Source: a virus. Taken from it: 25,579 bases of DNA. Shown in pieces: positions 5,852 through 11,870 of this stretch (positions within the stretch are counted from its first letter, which is position 1; each line of letters starts with the position of its first letter). Both the position numbers and the translations under genes were made by a program. The stretch lies in the IMG/VR virus record IMGVR_UViG_3300042503_001556, positions 1 through 25,579 of that record; one strand, written 5' to 3'. The notes under the pieces were generated by a model. The model did not search any database, was not told where the DNA came from, and saw only the letters and a list, made by a program, of their open reading frames with translations.

Positions 5852-5944
5852 GAACTTTTAGTTCGTGGTTTAAGTACTTTTTAAAATACTTTTACTGATT
5901 ATCAGTAATTTAATGATAATTAGTACAAATTTATGAACTAGTTC
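5852..5944. promoter_or_regulatory. Paired inverted repeats GAACT...AGTTC near the rightward promoter
   Basis: GAACT-TTT-AGTTC lies at 5852-5864 and GAACTAGTTC at 5935-5944, both preceded by TTTATGA or TTATGA. The second touches the -33 element of the promoter at 5944-5975, so binding there would block RNA polymerase. Between them lies a TGATTATCA site (5896-5904). Confidence 0.5.
5896..5904. promoter_or_regulatory. Third TGATTATCA site, extended to ACTGATTATCAGT
   Basis: This copy has longer dyad symmetry (ACTGAT-T-ATCAGT, 5894-5906) than the two at 5152-5174 and lies about 65 bases upstream of the predicted -7 box for the rightward arm. It links the rightward promoter with the leftward lipoprotein unit through a shared site. 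Confidence 0.5.
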
Positions 5945-5975
5945 TTGTTTTAGTTACTTTCTGCCATTAGATTTG
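5944..5975 (+). promoter_or_regulatory. Bacteroidota-type promoter for the rightward arm
   Basis: CTTG (5944-5947, consensus TTTG), a 20-base spacer and TAGATTTG (5968-5975, consensus TAnnTTTG) match the -33/-7 promoter of Bacteroidota sigma factors. The ATG of the first gene is at 5987, so the transcript leader would be only about 5 bases. The -33 element abuts the GAACTAGTTC repeat. Confidence 0.65.
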
Positions 5976-5986
5976 TACCGTAAAAT

Positions 5987-6445
5987 ATGAAAAAGATAAG
6001 TGATTTTGAATCTTATATTGATAATCCTTCTACTATTTTAGAAGAAGATATTAAAAGAGTGCACTATTTTACTAAAGGAGATGTTGTAGAAATAGTAGAT
6101 AATAATGGAGAAGTAGTTAATTATCAAAAGTTAGGTACTGAAGTAAATAAAGTTATAGACCAAAGAGAATATAGAAAAGTATATGTAAATGAACTTGTTA
6201 CGTTAAAAGAGTTATCTGCTTCTGGACTTAAAGTATTTTGTTATATTCTTAAGAATCTTAAAGTAAAGAAAGATGACATTACTATATCCATAGCAGATTG
6301 TATGGAATTTACTGGATATAAAAGTAAAGTTAATATTTATAACGGAATAGTAGAACTTTTAGATAAACAAATTATATATAGAAAAGTTGGTACAGGAAAT
6401 TATTACATAAATATAAATGCAATTTATAATGGGGCAAGACAATAG
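5987..6445 (+). CDS. RepL-like winged-helix DNA-binding protein
   Basis: The 152-residue protein has a polar N-terminus (1-60) and then a DNA-binding-like domain: 'REYRKVYVNELVTLKELSASGLKVFCYILKNL', 'DDITISIADCMEFTGYKSKVNIYNGIVELLDKQIIYRKVGTGNYYININAIYNG'. This order of helices followed by a beta-wing, with 'LSASGLKVFCYIL' and 'TGYKSKxxIYNGIxELLxKxII', matches the plasmid RepL/phage winged-helix family, in which similar proteins bind origins or act as transcription regulators. It is the first rightward gene, beside several palindromic sites it might bind. Replication initiation versus regulation cannot be separated here. The family call is by pattern only. Confidence 0.65.
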   Translation: MKKISDFESYIDNPSTILEEDIKRVHYFTKGDVVEIVDNNGEVVNYQKLGTEVNKVIDQREYRKVYVNELVTLKELSASGLKVFCYILKNLKVKKDDITISIADCMEFTGYKSKVNIYNGIVELLDKQIIYRKVGTGNYYININAIYNGARQ

Positions 6446-6632
6446 TTTTAACATAAGTATTAAACCAGATAATCTTACTATAGACGAATGGTGTGCAGAA
6501 ATACAAGTTAAATATGACCAAGGTTATGATTATGAGGCAATTAATAAATATTATACTGACTTAAAAAAGCCTAAAAGTAATACTGAATACTCTGAAATGA
6601 TGAAAAACAAATGGAAGAAGTCCTTAAATTAG
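6429..6632 (+). CDS. Small hypothetical protein, 67 aa
   Basis: I choose the ATG at 6429 (MGQDNSFNISIKPDNLTIDE) over 6417; both overlap the end of the winged-helix gene (stop 6443-6445). The protein is acidic and then basic, with a helical stretch 'DEWCAEIQVKYDQGYDYEAINKYYTDL' and a lysine-rich end (MMKNKWKKSLN). No family recognised. Overlap with both neighbours suggests translational coupling. Confidence 0.6.
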   Translation: MGQDNSFNISIKPDNLTIDEWCAEIQVKYDQGYDYEAINKYYTDLKKPKSNTEYSEMMKNKWKKSLN

Positions 6633-6709
6633 CATCATTATTACTTTTAGAAGAAGTAGAATATGAAATAGTAATTGGAGAAAACGATATAAGTATAGAA
6701 ATAAAATAA
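6611..6709 (+). CDS. Tiny acidic peptide, 32 aa
   Basis: ATG 6611 opens MEEVLKLASLLLLEEVEYEI and ends at TAA 6707-6709, overlapping the previous gene by 22 bases and ending 4 bases before the next start. The peptide has a short leucine-rich helix and an acidic tail. Without it, 6633-6713 would be the only unexplained gap in this tightly packed stretch. Support is by position only. Confidence 0.4.
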   Translation: MEEVLKLASLLLLEEVEYEIVIGENDISIEIK

Positions 6710-6713
6710 ATAT

Positions 6714-7016
6714 ATGAAAAAAGAAAAAACAATGACAAACACTACTGCTTCTCAAGCAAGTGTACAAGTAAAAGACATTCAATTTTGGGGAAATGGTGAC
6801 ACTTTTAAATTAATTAGTAAAGCATCTTCTCAAAATGAAGGATGGATGAAATCTACTAAAGCTATGTTAATTAAAGGAGTAGGTTGTGTAATTCAAGTAA
6901 CTACACAACAAGGAGATAATGTTGCAGAAGCTTTAACATTTGTACCTGGAGTTAAAATTGAAGAAATTCAAAATGAAGAAGGTGTAGTTATTCAAAGACA
7001 AATTGTAAAAATGTAA
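6714..7016 (+). CDS. Conserved phage protein ('IQFWGNGDTFKLISKASS'), 100 aa
   Basis: The sequence 'VKDIQFWGNGDTFKLISKAS' followed by 'GWMKSTKAMLIKGVGCVIQVTTQQGDNVAEALTFVPGVKIEE' matches a small protein I associate with Bacteroidota phages, usually just upstream of the virion genes. It is strand-rich and has one Cys. The first ATG (6714) is in good context; ATG 6732 is an alternative. Its role is not established. Abundance and a beta-rich fold fit a nucleic-acid-binding or small structural protein, but this is inference. Confidence 0.8.
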   Translation: MKKEKTMTNTTASQASVQVKDIQFWGNGDTFKLISKASSQNEGWMKSTKAMLIKGVGCVIQVTTQQGDNVAEALTFVPGVKIEEIQNEEGVVIQRQIVKM

Positions 7017-7192
7017 TGAAAAAAGATTTACAAGATTGGTTTTTAAGTCAAAGATGGTTATGGAGAAAGTTTTATAATCATTATGATAACAGATGGACAT
7101 ACGAACATTTAATTATTAAAAATTGTGTTATTAAATGCAATGACCCAGAATTAACTATAGAACAGATTAAAGAATTACTGTATATAAAATAA
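7016..7192 (+). CDS. Small hypothetical protein, 58 aa
   Basis: This frame starts at ATG 7016, overlapping the preceding stop (TAATG), and ends at TAA 7190-7192, 6 bases before the next gene. It reads MKKDLQDWFLSQRWLWRKFY and continues 'YDNRWTYEHLIIKNCVIKCN', then 'DPELTIEQIKELLYIK'. It is rich in aromatic residues, with a basic N-terminal helix. The junctions are typical of the operon, so it is probably real. Confidence 0.6.
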   Translation: MKKDLQDWFLSQRWLWRKFYNHYDNRWTYEHLIIKNCVIKCNDPELTIEQIKELLYIK

Positions 7193-7198
7193 AACAAA

Positions 7199-7579
7199 AT
7201 GAAAGAAGTAAAAGGAAAATTAGGAGTATCATCAGATGGTACATTAGTAGAAACAAATGAGCTAGACATTACAAAGATTGATAAACTAGCTAAATTAAAT
7301 GGAAAAGTTAGTGAAGGACGTATTGTACTTCAACCACTTCCTCAAAAAGAAAAAACTATTGGAGGTATTATATTACCAACAGTATTAGGAGAGTTTAGAT
7401 GTGCTGTAATTCTTTCACATCCTGATTCTGAATATCTTAGAGGAGATGTAGTAGCACTTAAATTAAGTGATTTTCCTGGAGGAATGCCTCCTCAAGTTGA
7501 TTTCTTAGAAGGAAATCCTTGTACAATTCTTTTTGAATCGTTTATTTGGTATAAATATGATTACAGAATTGAAGATTAA
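7199..7579 (+). CDS. GroES-like co-chaperonin
   Basis: Residues about 30-125 contain 'VSEGRIVLQPLPQKEKTIGGIILPTVLGEFRCAVILSHPDSEYLRGDVVALK...PCTILFESFIWYKYD'. This matches the Cpn10 plan: an opening strand with 'R-V-x-PLP', the 'EKTxGGIILP' mobile-loop region that docks on GroEL, then 'G-D-V-V' and a closing strand. Phage co-chaperonins (such as T4 gp31) replace host GroES for folding the capsid protein, and this gene lies in the virion-gene arm. The extra N-terminal 25-30 residues are polar. A short end overlaps the next gene. Function is inferred from family. Confidence 0.75.
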   Translation: MKEVKGKLGVSSDGTLVETNELDITKIDKLAKLNGKVSEGRIVLQPLPQKEKTIGGIILPTVLGEFRCAVILSHPDSEYLRGDVVALKLSDFPGGMPPQVDFLEGNPCTILFESFIWYKYDYRIED

Positions 7580-7757
7580 TCAGGAATATAGAATTAAAGC
7601 AGTAGAAGAAGGTTTGGCTATTGAAATCAAACCTGACTTCTTGCTTTTTAATGCTATAACTCCAGAAAGATTTGCTTTTGAAACTTTTGAAGAATATAAG
7701 TTTAGACAAAAAGTTACTAGAAGAACTACTAAAAAGTATCTAAATCCTAAAAAATGA
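7557..7757 (+). CDS. Small hypothetical protein, 66 aa
   Basis: The start is taken at ATG 7557 (MITELKINQEYRIKAVEEGL) rather than 7533, to reduce overlap with the co-chaperonin gene. It overlaps the next gene as ATGA (7754-7757). The protein has a strand-rich first half (LAIEIKPDFLLFNAITPERF) and a basic C-terminus (KVTRRTTKKYLNPKK). It is probably translationally coupled to its neighbours. No family recognised. Confidence 0.6.
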   Translation: MITELKINQEYRIKAVEEGLAIEIKPDFLLFNAITPERFAFETFEEYKFRQKVTRRTTKKYLNPKK

Positions 7758-7975
7758 TAGAATTAGAAATACAAACATTAAGTAAACTAGGTTTTAGACA
7801 CAATCAAGTTATAGAATTTGAAGGAGATTATGATGGAAAATTTATAATTCAATCAGATAAAGAAGGTAATGTATTACGTTGGAAACCAATTTTATTTTTT
7901 GATGGGTGGGAACCTGTTAGGAAAATAAAAGATGTTGATATTTTAGAAAAAATAGACTTATCTTTGTCAACATGA
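7754..7975 (+). CDS. Small hypothetical protein, 73 aa
   Basis: The frame begins at the ATGA overlap (7754) and ends at an overlap with the next gene (7972-7975). It begins MIELEIQTLSKLGFRHNQVI and has 'FEGDYDGKFIIQSDKEGNVLRWKPILFFDGWEPVRKIKD', likely a small beta-rich fold. The position between a chaperonin-like gene and virion protein genes suggests a virion or assembly role, but nothing more can be said. Confidence 0.65.
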   Translation: MIELEIQTLSKLGFRHNQVIEFEGDYDGKFIIQSDKEGNVLRWKPILFFDGWEPVRKIKDVDILEKIDLSLST

Positions 7976-8628
7976 ATGAATTGTTTACAGTTGATTACGC
8001 ATTAAATTATGAAGATTGGACTTATGCTAAAAACATAGCTCCCTATAATGTGTACAAATTAGACGAATTCATCATTAAAGTTAGAAGAAATGATTTTTAC
8101 TTACTTTTGTTTATTTATAATAAATGTCAAGAATTAGTTTTTTGTGGTAGAATATATACTATTCGTGATTATACAGTAAAGATTAAAAGACATTTAAGTA
8201 AATGGAAATGTAAATTATCAGTTAATTTAAATCCTAGTCCATCTTCACAACCTCCTGTAATATTACCTAGAGTAATTAATTTAAGTTATGCTCAAGGAAC
8301 ACCTGTTCCTCCTACAATTATAGGAGAAGTTTTTAATGAAACATGTTTTATAATTGGAGGAAACTTTTACAACCCTATTTTAAATTTAACTTATAGTTTA
8401 GCTGGGGCTTATCCTAATCAATATTTACGTGTTAGTGGTATTGTACAATATACTTTAGGAACATTTAGCAATACAATTTTGTGTAGAGGATTAGTATCAA
8501 ATACTGTATTTAGCACAACTATAAATGTAACAGTATACGAACTTCCTCCATCTGAAAATTATTTTTTAATATTAGAAGATGGAGATTATATATTATTAGA
8601 AAACAACGATTTAATTTTAAAAGAATAA
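7972..8628 (+). CDS. Putative virion surface protein with Ig-like middle and repeated 'DGDYxLLEN' tail
   Basis: The 218-residue protein has a mixed N-terminal domain (1-80), a proline-rich hinge ('NPSPSSQPPVILPRVINLSY'), a strand-rich Ig-like segment (about 95-190), and a short tail reading 'YFLILEDGDYILLENNDLIL'. That acidic 'LLEDGDxLLLEN' tail is common on phage tail and capsid-fibre proteins. Three Cys are in the central part. It overlaps the previous gene by 4 bases and ends 1 base before the next. I infer an exposed structural protein (head fibre or decoration), which is uncertain. Confidence 0.6.
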   Translation: MNELFTVDYALNYEDWTYAKNIAPYNVYKLDEFIIKVRRNDFYLLLFIYNKCQELVFCGRIYTIRDYTVKIKRHLSKWKCKLSVNLNPSPSSQPPVILPRVINLSYAQGTPVPPTIIGEVFNETCFIIGGNFYNPILNLTYSLAGAYPNQYLRVSGIVQYTLGTFSNTILCRGLVSNTVFSTTINVTVYELPPSENYFLILEDGDYILLENNDLILKE

Positions 8629-8629
8629 A

Positions 8630-9226
8630 ATGGCAGATTTAAAAATATCAGAAATGACTTACAAGCAGTTAGCTGCTGATGACCAATTTCCTACAGTTAA
8701 CTCAAGCACTTTAGATAATACTAAAGGTTTAGCTGGAGACATTCCTCTATTAGTTGGAATTTCAGTTTATGATTCTAATGCAGTTTATGTTCCTGGACAT
8801 TTAGTAATTTATAATACTGATACTGTGTCAGGAATTTTTAGAGTAAAAACACTTACTACACCAGGAGAAGCTCCTGAAGGAATAGGATTTGATAAATTTG
8901 AATCTTATGGTATAGGTTGGAGAGAAAATACATTTAGTGCAGATGTTTCAAATTATTTTATTAGTATTGAAGGAAAAAGAACAGGTAAAATAACTTTTAC
9001 TGACGCTCTTACTGTTGGAGACAGTATACTTATAGTATTAACAGGAGATTGGGTATCAGGTTTAAATAAAAATTTAATTGTAACTGGTAATAGTGGACCA
9101 ATTACTTATGCTGGAACTGAATCATTTAATATAGAATATACTAATTTTCAAATAAATATATATTGTACACTTGCTTATAGTTATAATGCTGGAAATTTTA
9201 GACTTAAATTTACATTACACGGTTAA
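8630..9226 (+). CDS. Putative head-fibre or decoration-type structural protein
   Basis: It starts MADLKISEMTYKQLAADDQF, an opening common to phage structural proteins (short helix, then 'PxVNSS...KGLAGDIPLL'). From residue 45 onward it is strand-rich (VSVYDSNAVYVPGHLVIY; EGKRTGKITFTDALTVGDSI; LTGDWVSGLNKNLIVTGNSG), with no Cys until the last third. This fits a beta-sandwich such as a TNF- or C1q-like domain. No collagen-like repeat or catalytic motif is visible. Adjacent genes are virion and DNA-packaging genes. Confidence 0.6.
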   Translation: MADLKISEMTYKQLAADDQFPTVNSSTLDNTKGLAGDIPLLVGISVYDSNAVYVPGHLVIYNTDTVSGIFRVKTLTTPGEAPEGIGFDKFESYGIGWRENTFSADVSNYFISIEGKRTGKITFTDALTVGDSILIVLTGDWVSGLNKNLIVTGNSGPITYAGTESFNIEYTNFQINIYCTLAYSYNAGNFRLKFTLHG

Positions 9227-9499
9227 ATGAATGAATTTTTAAAACCTAAAATTAAAGAGTTAGCTTTAAAACATAAACTAACTCAAAGTCAAGTAATTGA
9301 CATATTTTATTCTCAATTTAAACATGCAGCTAAAATAATATCAGAAGATTCATTTAAAGACCCTAACGAAAGAAGAAGTGTAAAGTTTAAAGGACTTGGC
9401 ACTTTTGAATATAAAAAATATAAAGCTATTAAATTAACAAAAATTAAACAAGAACAAGATGCAAGAAAGAACATGGTTGAAACCGCTTCCGAAGATTGA
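9227..9499 (+). CDS. HU/IHF-like DNA-binding protein
   Basis: The 90-residue protein has an N-terminal pair of helices (MNEFLKPKIKELALKHKLTQ; QVIDIFYSQFKHAAKIIS), a charged loop, then 'RRSVKFKGLGTFEYKKYKA', where residues 54-60 (FKGLGTF) correspond to the 'xxGFGTF' signature of the HU/IHF fold. The length is right for that family. A DNA-bending role in packaging or transcription is expected. It lies between virion and DNA-packaging genes and starts immediately after the previous stop. IHF-like proteins are a known feature of crAss-like phages, so it is mild evidence for that lineage. Confidence 0.7.
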   Translation: MNEFLKPKIKELALKHKLTQSQVIDIFYSQFKHAAKIISEDSFKDPNERRSVKFKGLGTFEYKKYKAIKLTKIKQEQDARKNMVETASED

Positions 9500-9677
9500 C
9501 AAAGAATTAGAATTAATTAAAATTTGTGTAGATACATTGCAAACATGTGCTGTACTATCTCAATCTCCTGCCACTAAAAACATTCAGTTAAGTGCAGAAA
9601 ATATCTTAATGAGATATTTACAACAATTAGATATTTTAACTAGACCTAACGAAACTTCTTTAAAAACAACATTATGA
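9459..9677 (+). CDS. Small hypothetical protein, 72 aa, overlapping the HU-like gene
   Basis: ATG 9459 lies 41 bases inside the 3' end of the HU/IHF-like gene, in another frame, and the gene ends in a 4-base overlap with the next. It starts MQERTWLKPLPKIDKELELI and is mostly helical (CVDTLQTCAVLSQSPATKNI). No family recognised. A long overlap is unusual here, but there is no later in-frame ATG that leaves a sensible protein. Confidence 0.55.
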   Translation: MQERTWLKPLPKIDKELELIKICVDTLQTCAVLSQSPATKNIQLSAENILMRYLQQLDILTRPNETSLKTTL

Positions 9678-10693
9678 TAAATAAAGAAATAATCAATAAC
9701 GTTTTAAGATTACATAATCTTAACGTTAATGCTAGTTATACTAAAATAGCAGATGAGCTAGTTAAAGTATTTCCTATTTCTCATAGAACAGCTAGAAGAT
9801 ATGCTTCTACTATTATTAATAGTAGAAACCCTATTCCTGAAAAAGTAGCAATGCCTGAAATAATTACTAATAAAAAAATAGGAGTTTTTAATTGGAGAGA
9901 TGCTGTAGAGCACGTTCAAAAAGGACAATCTTTATTTACTGAAGCTAAAAATAATCAAGATAAAGCTACAGTTAAAATAGTTACAGACGAACCTATTTAT
10001 ATACTTGCTTTAGGTGATGCTCATTTTGGTAGTTGGGGTACTGATTACGAAGTACTTAAAAAGGTAACTGATGAAATTCTTAATACACCTAATTTGTATG
10101 TAATTCTTTTAGGAGATTTATTACAAATGTCTATTAAATTAAGAGGAATGTTAGAAGTAGCAGATAATGCACTTCCTCCTAAATATCAAATGTTATTGTT
10201 AGACAGTTGGTTACAAGAAATATCTCATAAAGTTATTTGTTCTACTTGGGATAATCATTCAGTAATGAGAGAAGAAAATGTAACAGGTTATTCTAAATAT
10301 GCTGAAATATTTGAAAGACATCATGTTTATTTTAATGGTATTGGTCATTTAGATTTAAATGTAGGAAATCAAGTTTACAAAATAGCTGTATCTCACTTCT
10401 TTAGAGGTTATTCTGTAGAAAATCCTTGTCATGGTGGAATGAGATATATGAGAAGAATAGCTCAAGATAGAGAAATAGCAATGGCTGGAGATTCTCATAA
10501 TCCTGGAGTTATTAAATATGTTGATGGTGATAGAGTAAGATGTGTAGTAAATAGTGGAACTGCTCAAACAAATAGTGGTTACGCTAAAAGATTTTTTTCT
10601 CTTCATACTTCATCAGCATTTCCAGTTATTAAATTGGACCCTAAAGTTCACGAGTTTACACCTTATTGGAATTTAAAAGAAGCAATAAAATGA
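9674..10693 (+). CDS. Metallophosphoesterase (calcineurin-like) with N-terminal HTH
   Basis: The 339-residue enzyme has an N-terminal helix-turn-helix-like part (residues 1-55: 'YTKIADELVKVFPISHRTARRYA') followed by a metallophosphoesterase core. The metal ligands are visible in order: G114-D115-x-H117 (GDAHFG), G147-D148 (GDLLQM), W192-D193-N194-H195 (usually GNHE/D; here DNH), H241 (SHFFRG) and G272-D273-S274-H275. This predicts a two-metal phosphodiesterase/phosphatase acting on nucleic acid or nucleotides. The HTH suggests that it acts on DNA. It sits upstream of the terminase genes. The substrate is unknown. Confidence 0.85.
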   Translation: MINKEIINNVLRLHNLNVNASYTKIADELVKVFPISHRTARRYASTIINSRNPIPEKVAMPEIITNKKIGVFNWRDAVEHVQKGQSLFTEAKNNQDKATVKIVTDEPIYILALGDAHFGSWGTDYEVLKKVTDEILNTPNLYVILLGDLLQMSIKLRGMLEVADNALPPKYQMLLLDSWLQEISHKVICSTWDNHSVMREENVTGYSKYAEIFERHHVYFNGIGHLDLNVGNQVYKIAVSHFFRGYSVENPCHGGMRYMRRIAQDREIAMAGDSHNPGVIKYVDGDRVRCVVNSGTAQTNSGYAKRFFSLHTSSAFPVIKLDPKVHEFTPYWNLKEAIK

Positions 10694-10953
10694 AAATTAT
10701 AGAATTTGAAGTATTAGTAAAATTAGTAAACGATAGTCAAATTGATTATAGTAGTTTAGGTATTGCTCCACCAATAGATGATGAGAACGAATTGTTTTCT
10801 GAAAAAAGATATTATAATTCTAAATGGTTAGAAGTTGAAATAGAGTGTATTGCACAGAATGGAGAATATGCTATATTGAATTTGTACGATGGTCGTTGTA
10901 TATTTGTACAAGAACCTATTAAACAAGTTCTAAGTAAACTTCATGATACCTAA
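10690..10953 (+). CDS. Small hypothetical protein, 87 aa
   Basis: The start is placed at ATG 10690 (MKIIEFEVLVKLVNDSQIDY), which overlaps the previous stop as ATGA; the in-frame ATG at 10666 would overlap by 28 bases. It is beta-rich and acidic ('SKWLEVEIECIAQNGEYAILNLYDGRCIFVQEPIKQVL'). It overlaps the metallopeptidase gene by 11 bases. No function recognised. Confidence 0.6.
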   Translation: MKIIEFEVLVKLVNDSQIDYSSLGIAPPIDDENELFSEKRYYNSKWLEVEIECIAQNGEYAILNLYDGRCIFVQEPIKQVLSKLHDT

Positions 10954-11287
10954 AGAATTCCAAATATTAAATCATACTATTACTGTTGTTATTGATAATG
11001 AGTATTGCTACAAAAATGATTGTTTTGGACAATATCTTTATCAAGACAATAAAATAGTTTTAGCTGATAAGTATAAAAAAAGAAAAAATTGGGTTAGTTA
11101 TAAAAAAGAAACAATACAACATGTGTTTTATCATGAATTAGTACATTGTATTCTTTATTATATGAATAGTGAATTATGGTTAGATGAAAAGTTTGTAGAC
11201 CAATTTTCTGGTTTACTTGCTCAAACAATGAAAAAAGATGAAAGTATTGAAATTGACGGAAGAGTTAAATCTAGAAATTCAGAGTGA
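10943..11287 (+). CDS. HExxH zinc metallopeptidase-like protein
   Basis: The 114-residue protein carries H64-E65-L66-V67-H68 (FYHELVHCILYYM), the zincin signature, and a downstream acidic segment 'ELWLDEKFVDQFSGLLAQTM', where a third zinc ligand could lie. This layout matches the small ImmA/IrrE- or SprT-like proteins often seen near phage packaging genes. Predicted role: peptidase, possibly on a capsid or regulatory protein; substrate unknown. The C-terminus overlaps the next gene by 50 bases. Confidence 0.7.
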   Translation: MIPKEFQILNHTITVVIDNEYCYKNDCFGQYLYQDNKIVLADKYKKRKNWVSYKKETIQHVFYHELVHCILYYMNSELWLDEKFVDQFSGLLAQTMKKDESIEIDGRVKSRNSE

Positions 11288-11870
11288 ACTGTTTGAAATA
11301 GAAGAGTTTAAAGCATTAATTAAAACAGTTAAAATTGGAAGAGGTGATACTGATGGTAGAAAAAAACTTATAGCTAAAAAAGAAATAGCTTATGTTTATC
11401 ATATGGCTGACCCTAATTCTAGGTATTATAACTATGCAGAATCTGAAAGAAAAACTAAATTAAAAAGTGATATTTTTAATGAAGTAGATGAAAATTGGGA
11501 ACCTGATGAAGCAGTTGAATTAGCTATATTAAAGTATAGAGAGTTAATTAAAACTCCTTCACTTAGAACTGTAGATAGTATGTTAAATTCTTTACACGAA
11601 TCTGAAGAAATCATAATTGAAATAACTAAACAGTTAAAGCAAGATTTAAAAGATGGTAAACACAAAAGTGGTATAAATAATAAGAGAGGTCAAATCGTAT
11701 CAGGAACAGAGTTAATGTTGAACGATTTGACTGCTCTCTTGAAAGTCAGTAAAGAAATACCTAATCATATAGAAGTATTAGAAAAGTTACAAAAGAAATT
11801 ACAAGAAGAAAATAAAACTCAAGCAGCTAAAGTTAGAGGAAACTTGCAAATTAGTGAAAGGGAAAGGTAA
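11238..11870 (+). CDS. Putative terminase small subunit
   Basis: The gene sits immediately before the large terminase, sharing one base with its ATG (11870), the usual place for a terminase small subunit. The 210-residue product is charged and helical: N-terminal 'LKLTEELNLEIQSELFEIEE', a central segment with 'KKEIAYVYHMADPNSRYYNY' and 'EVDENWEPDEAVELAILKYR', and a C-terminal coiled-coil-like stretch 'EVLEKLQKKLQEENKTQAA' with a basic end. It may form a ring that binds the packaging start. No classical HTH stands out, so the call rests mainly on position. Confidence 0.5.
   Translation: MKVLKLTEELNLEIQSELFEIEEFKALIKTVKIGRGDTDGRKKLIAKKEIAYVYHMADPNSRYYNYAESERKTKLKSDIFNEVDENWEPDEAVELAILKYRELIKTPSLRTVDSMLNSLHESEEIIIEITKQLKQDLKDGKHKSGINNKRGQIVSGTELMLNDLTALLKVSKEIPNHIEVLEKLQKKLQEENKTQAAKVRGNLQISERER

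Noticed and set aside
7081-7269. Leftward frame of 62 codons opposite the small gene and the co-chaperonin gene
   Set aside because: It is antisense to well-supported genes, and its hydrophobic, Ser-rich sequence is what AT-rich antisense usually gives.
10355-10606. Leftward frame of 83 codons opposite the metallophosphoesterase
   Set aside because: Antisense shadow of a well-supported enzyme gene; Ser/Ile/Tyr-rich composition, no partner genes on that strand.
11432-11665. Leftward frame of 77 codons opposite the small terminase candidate
   Set aside because: Antisense shadow in a fully rightward operon.
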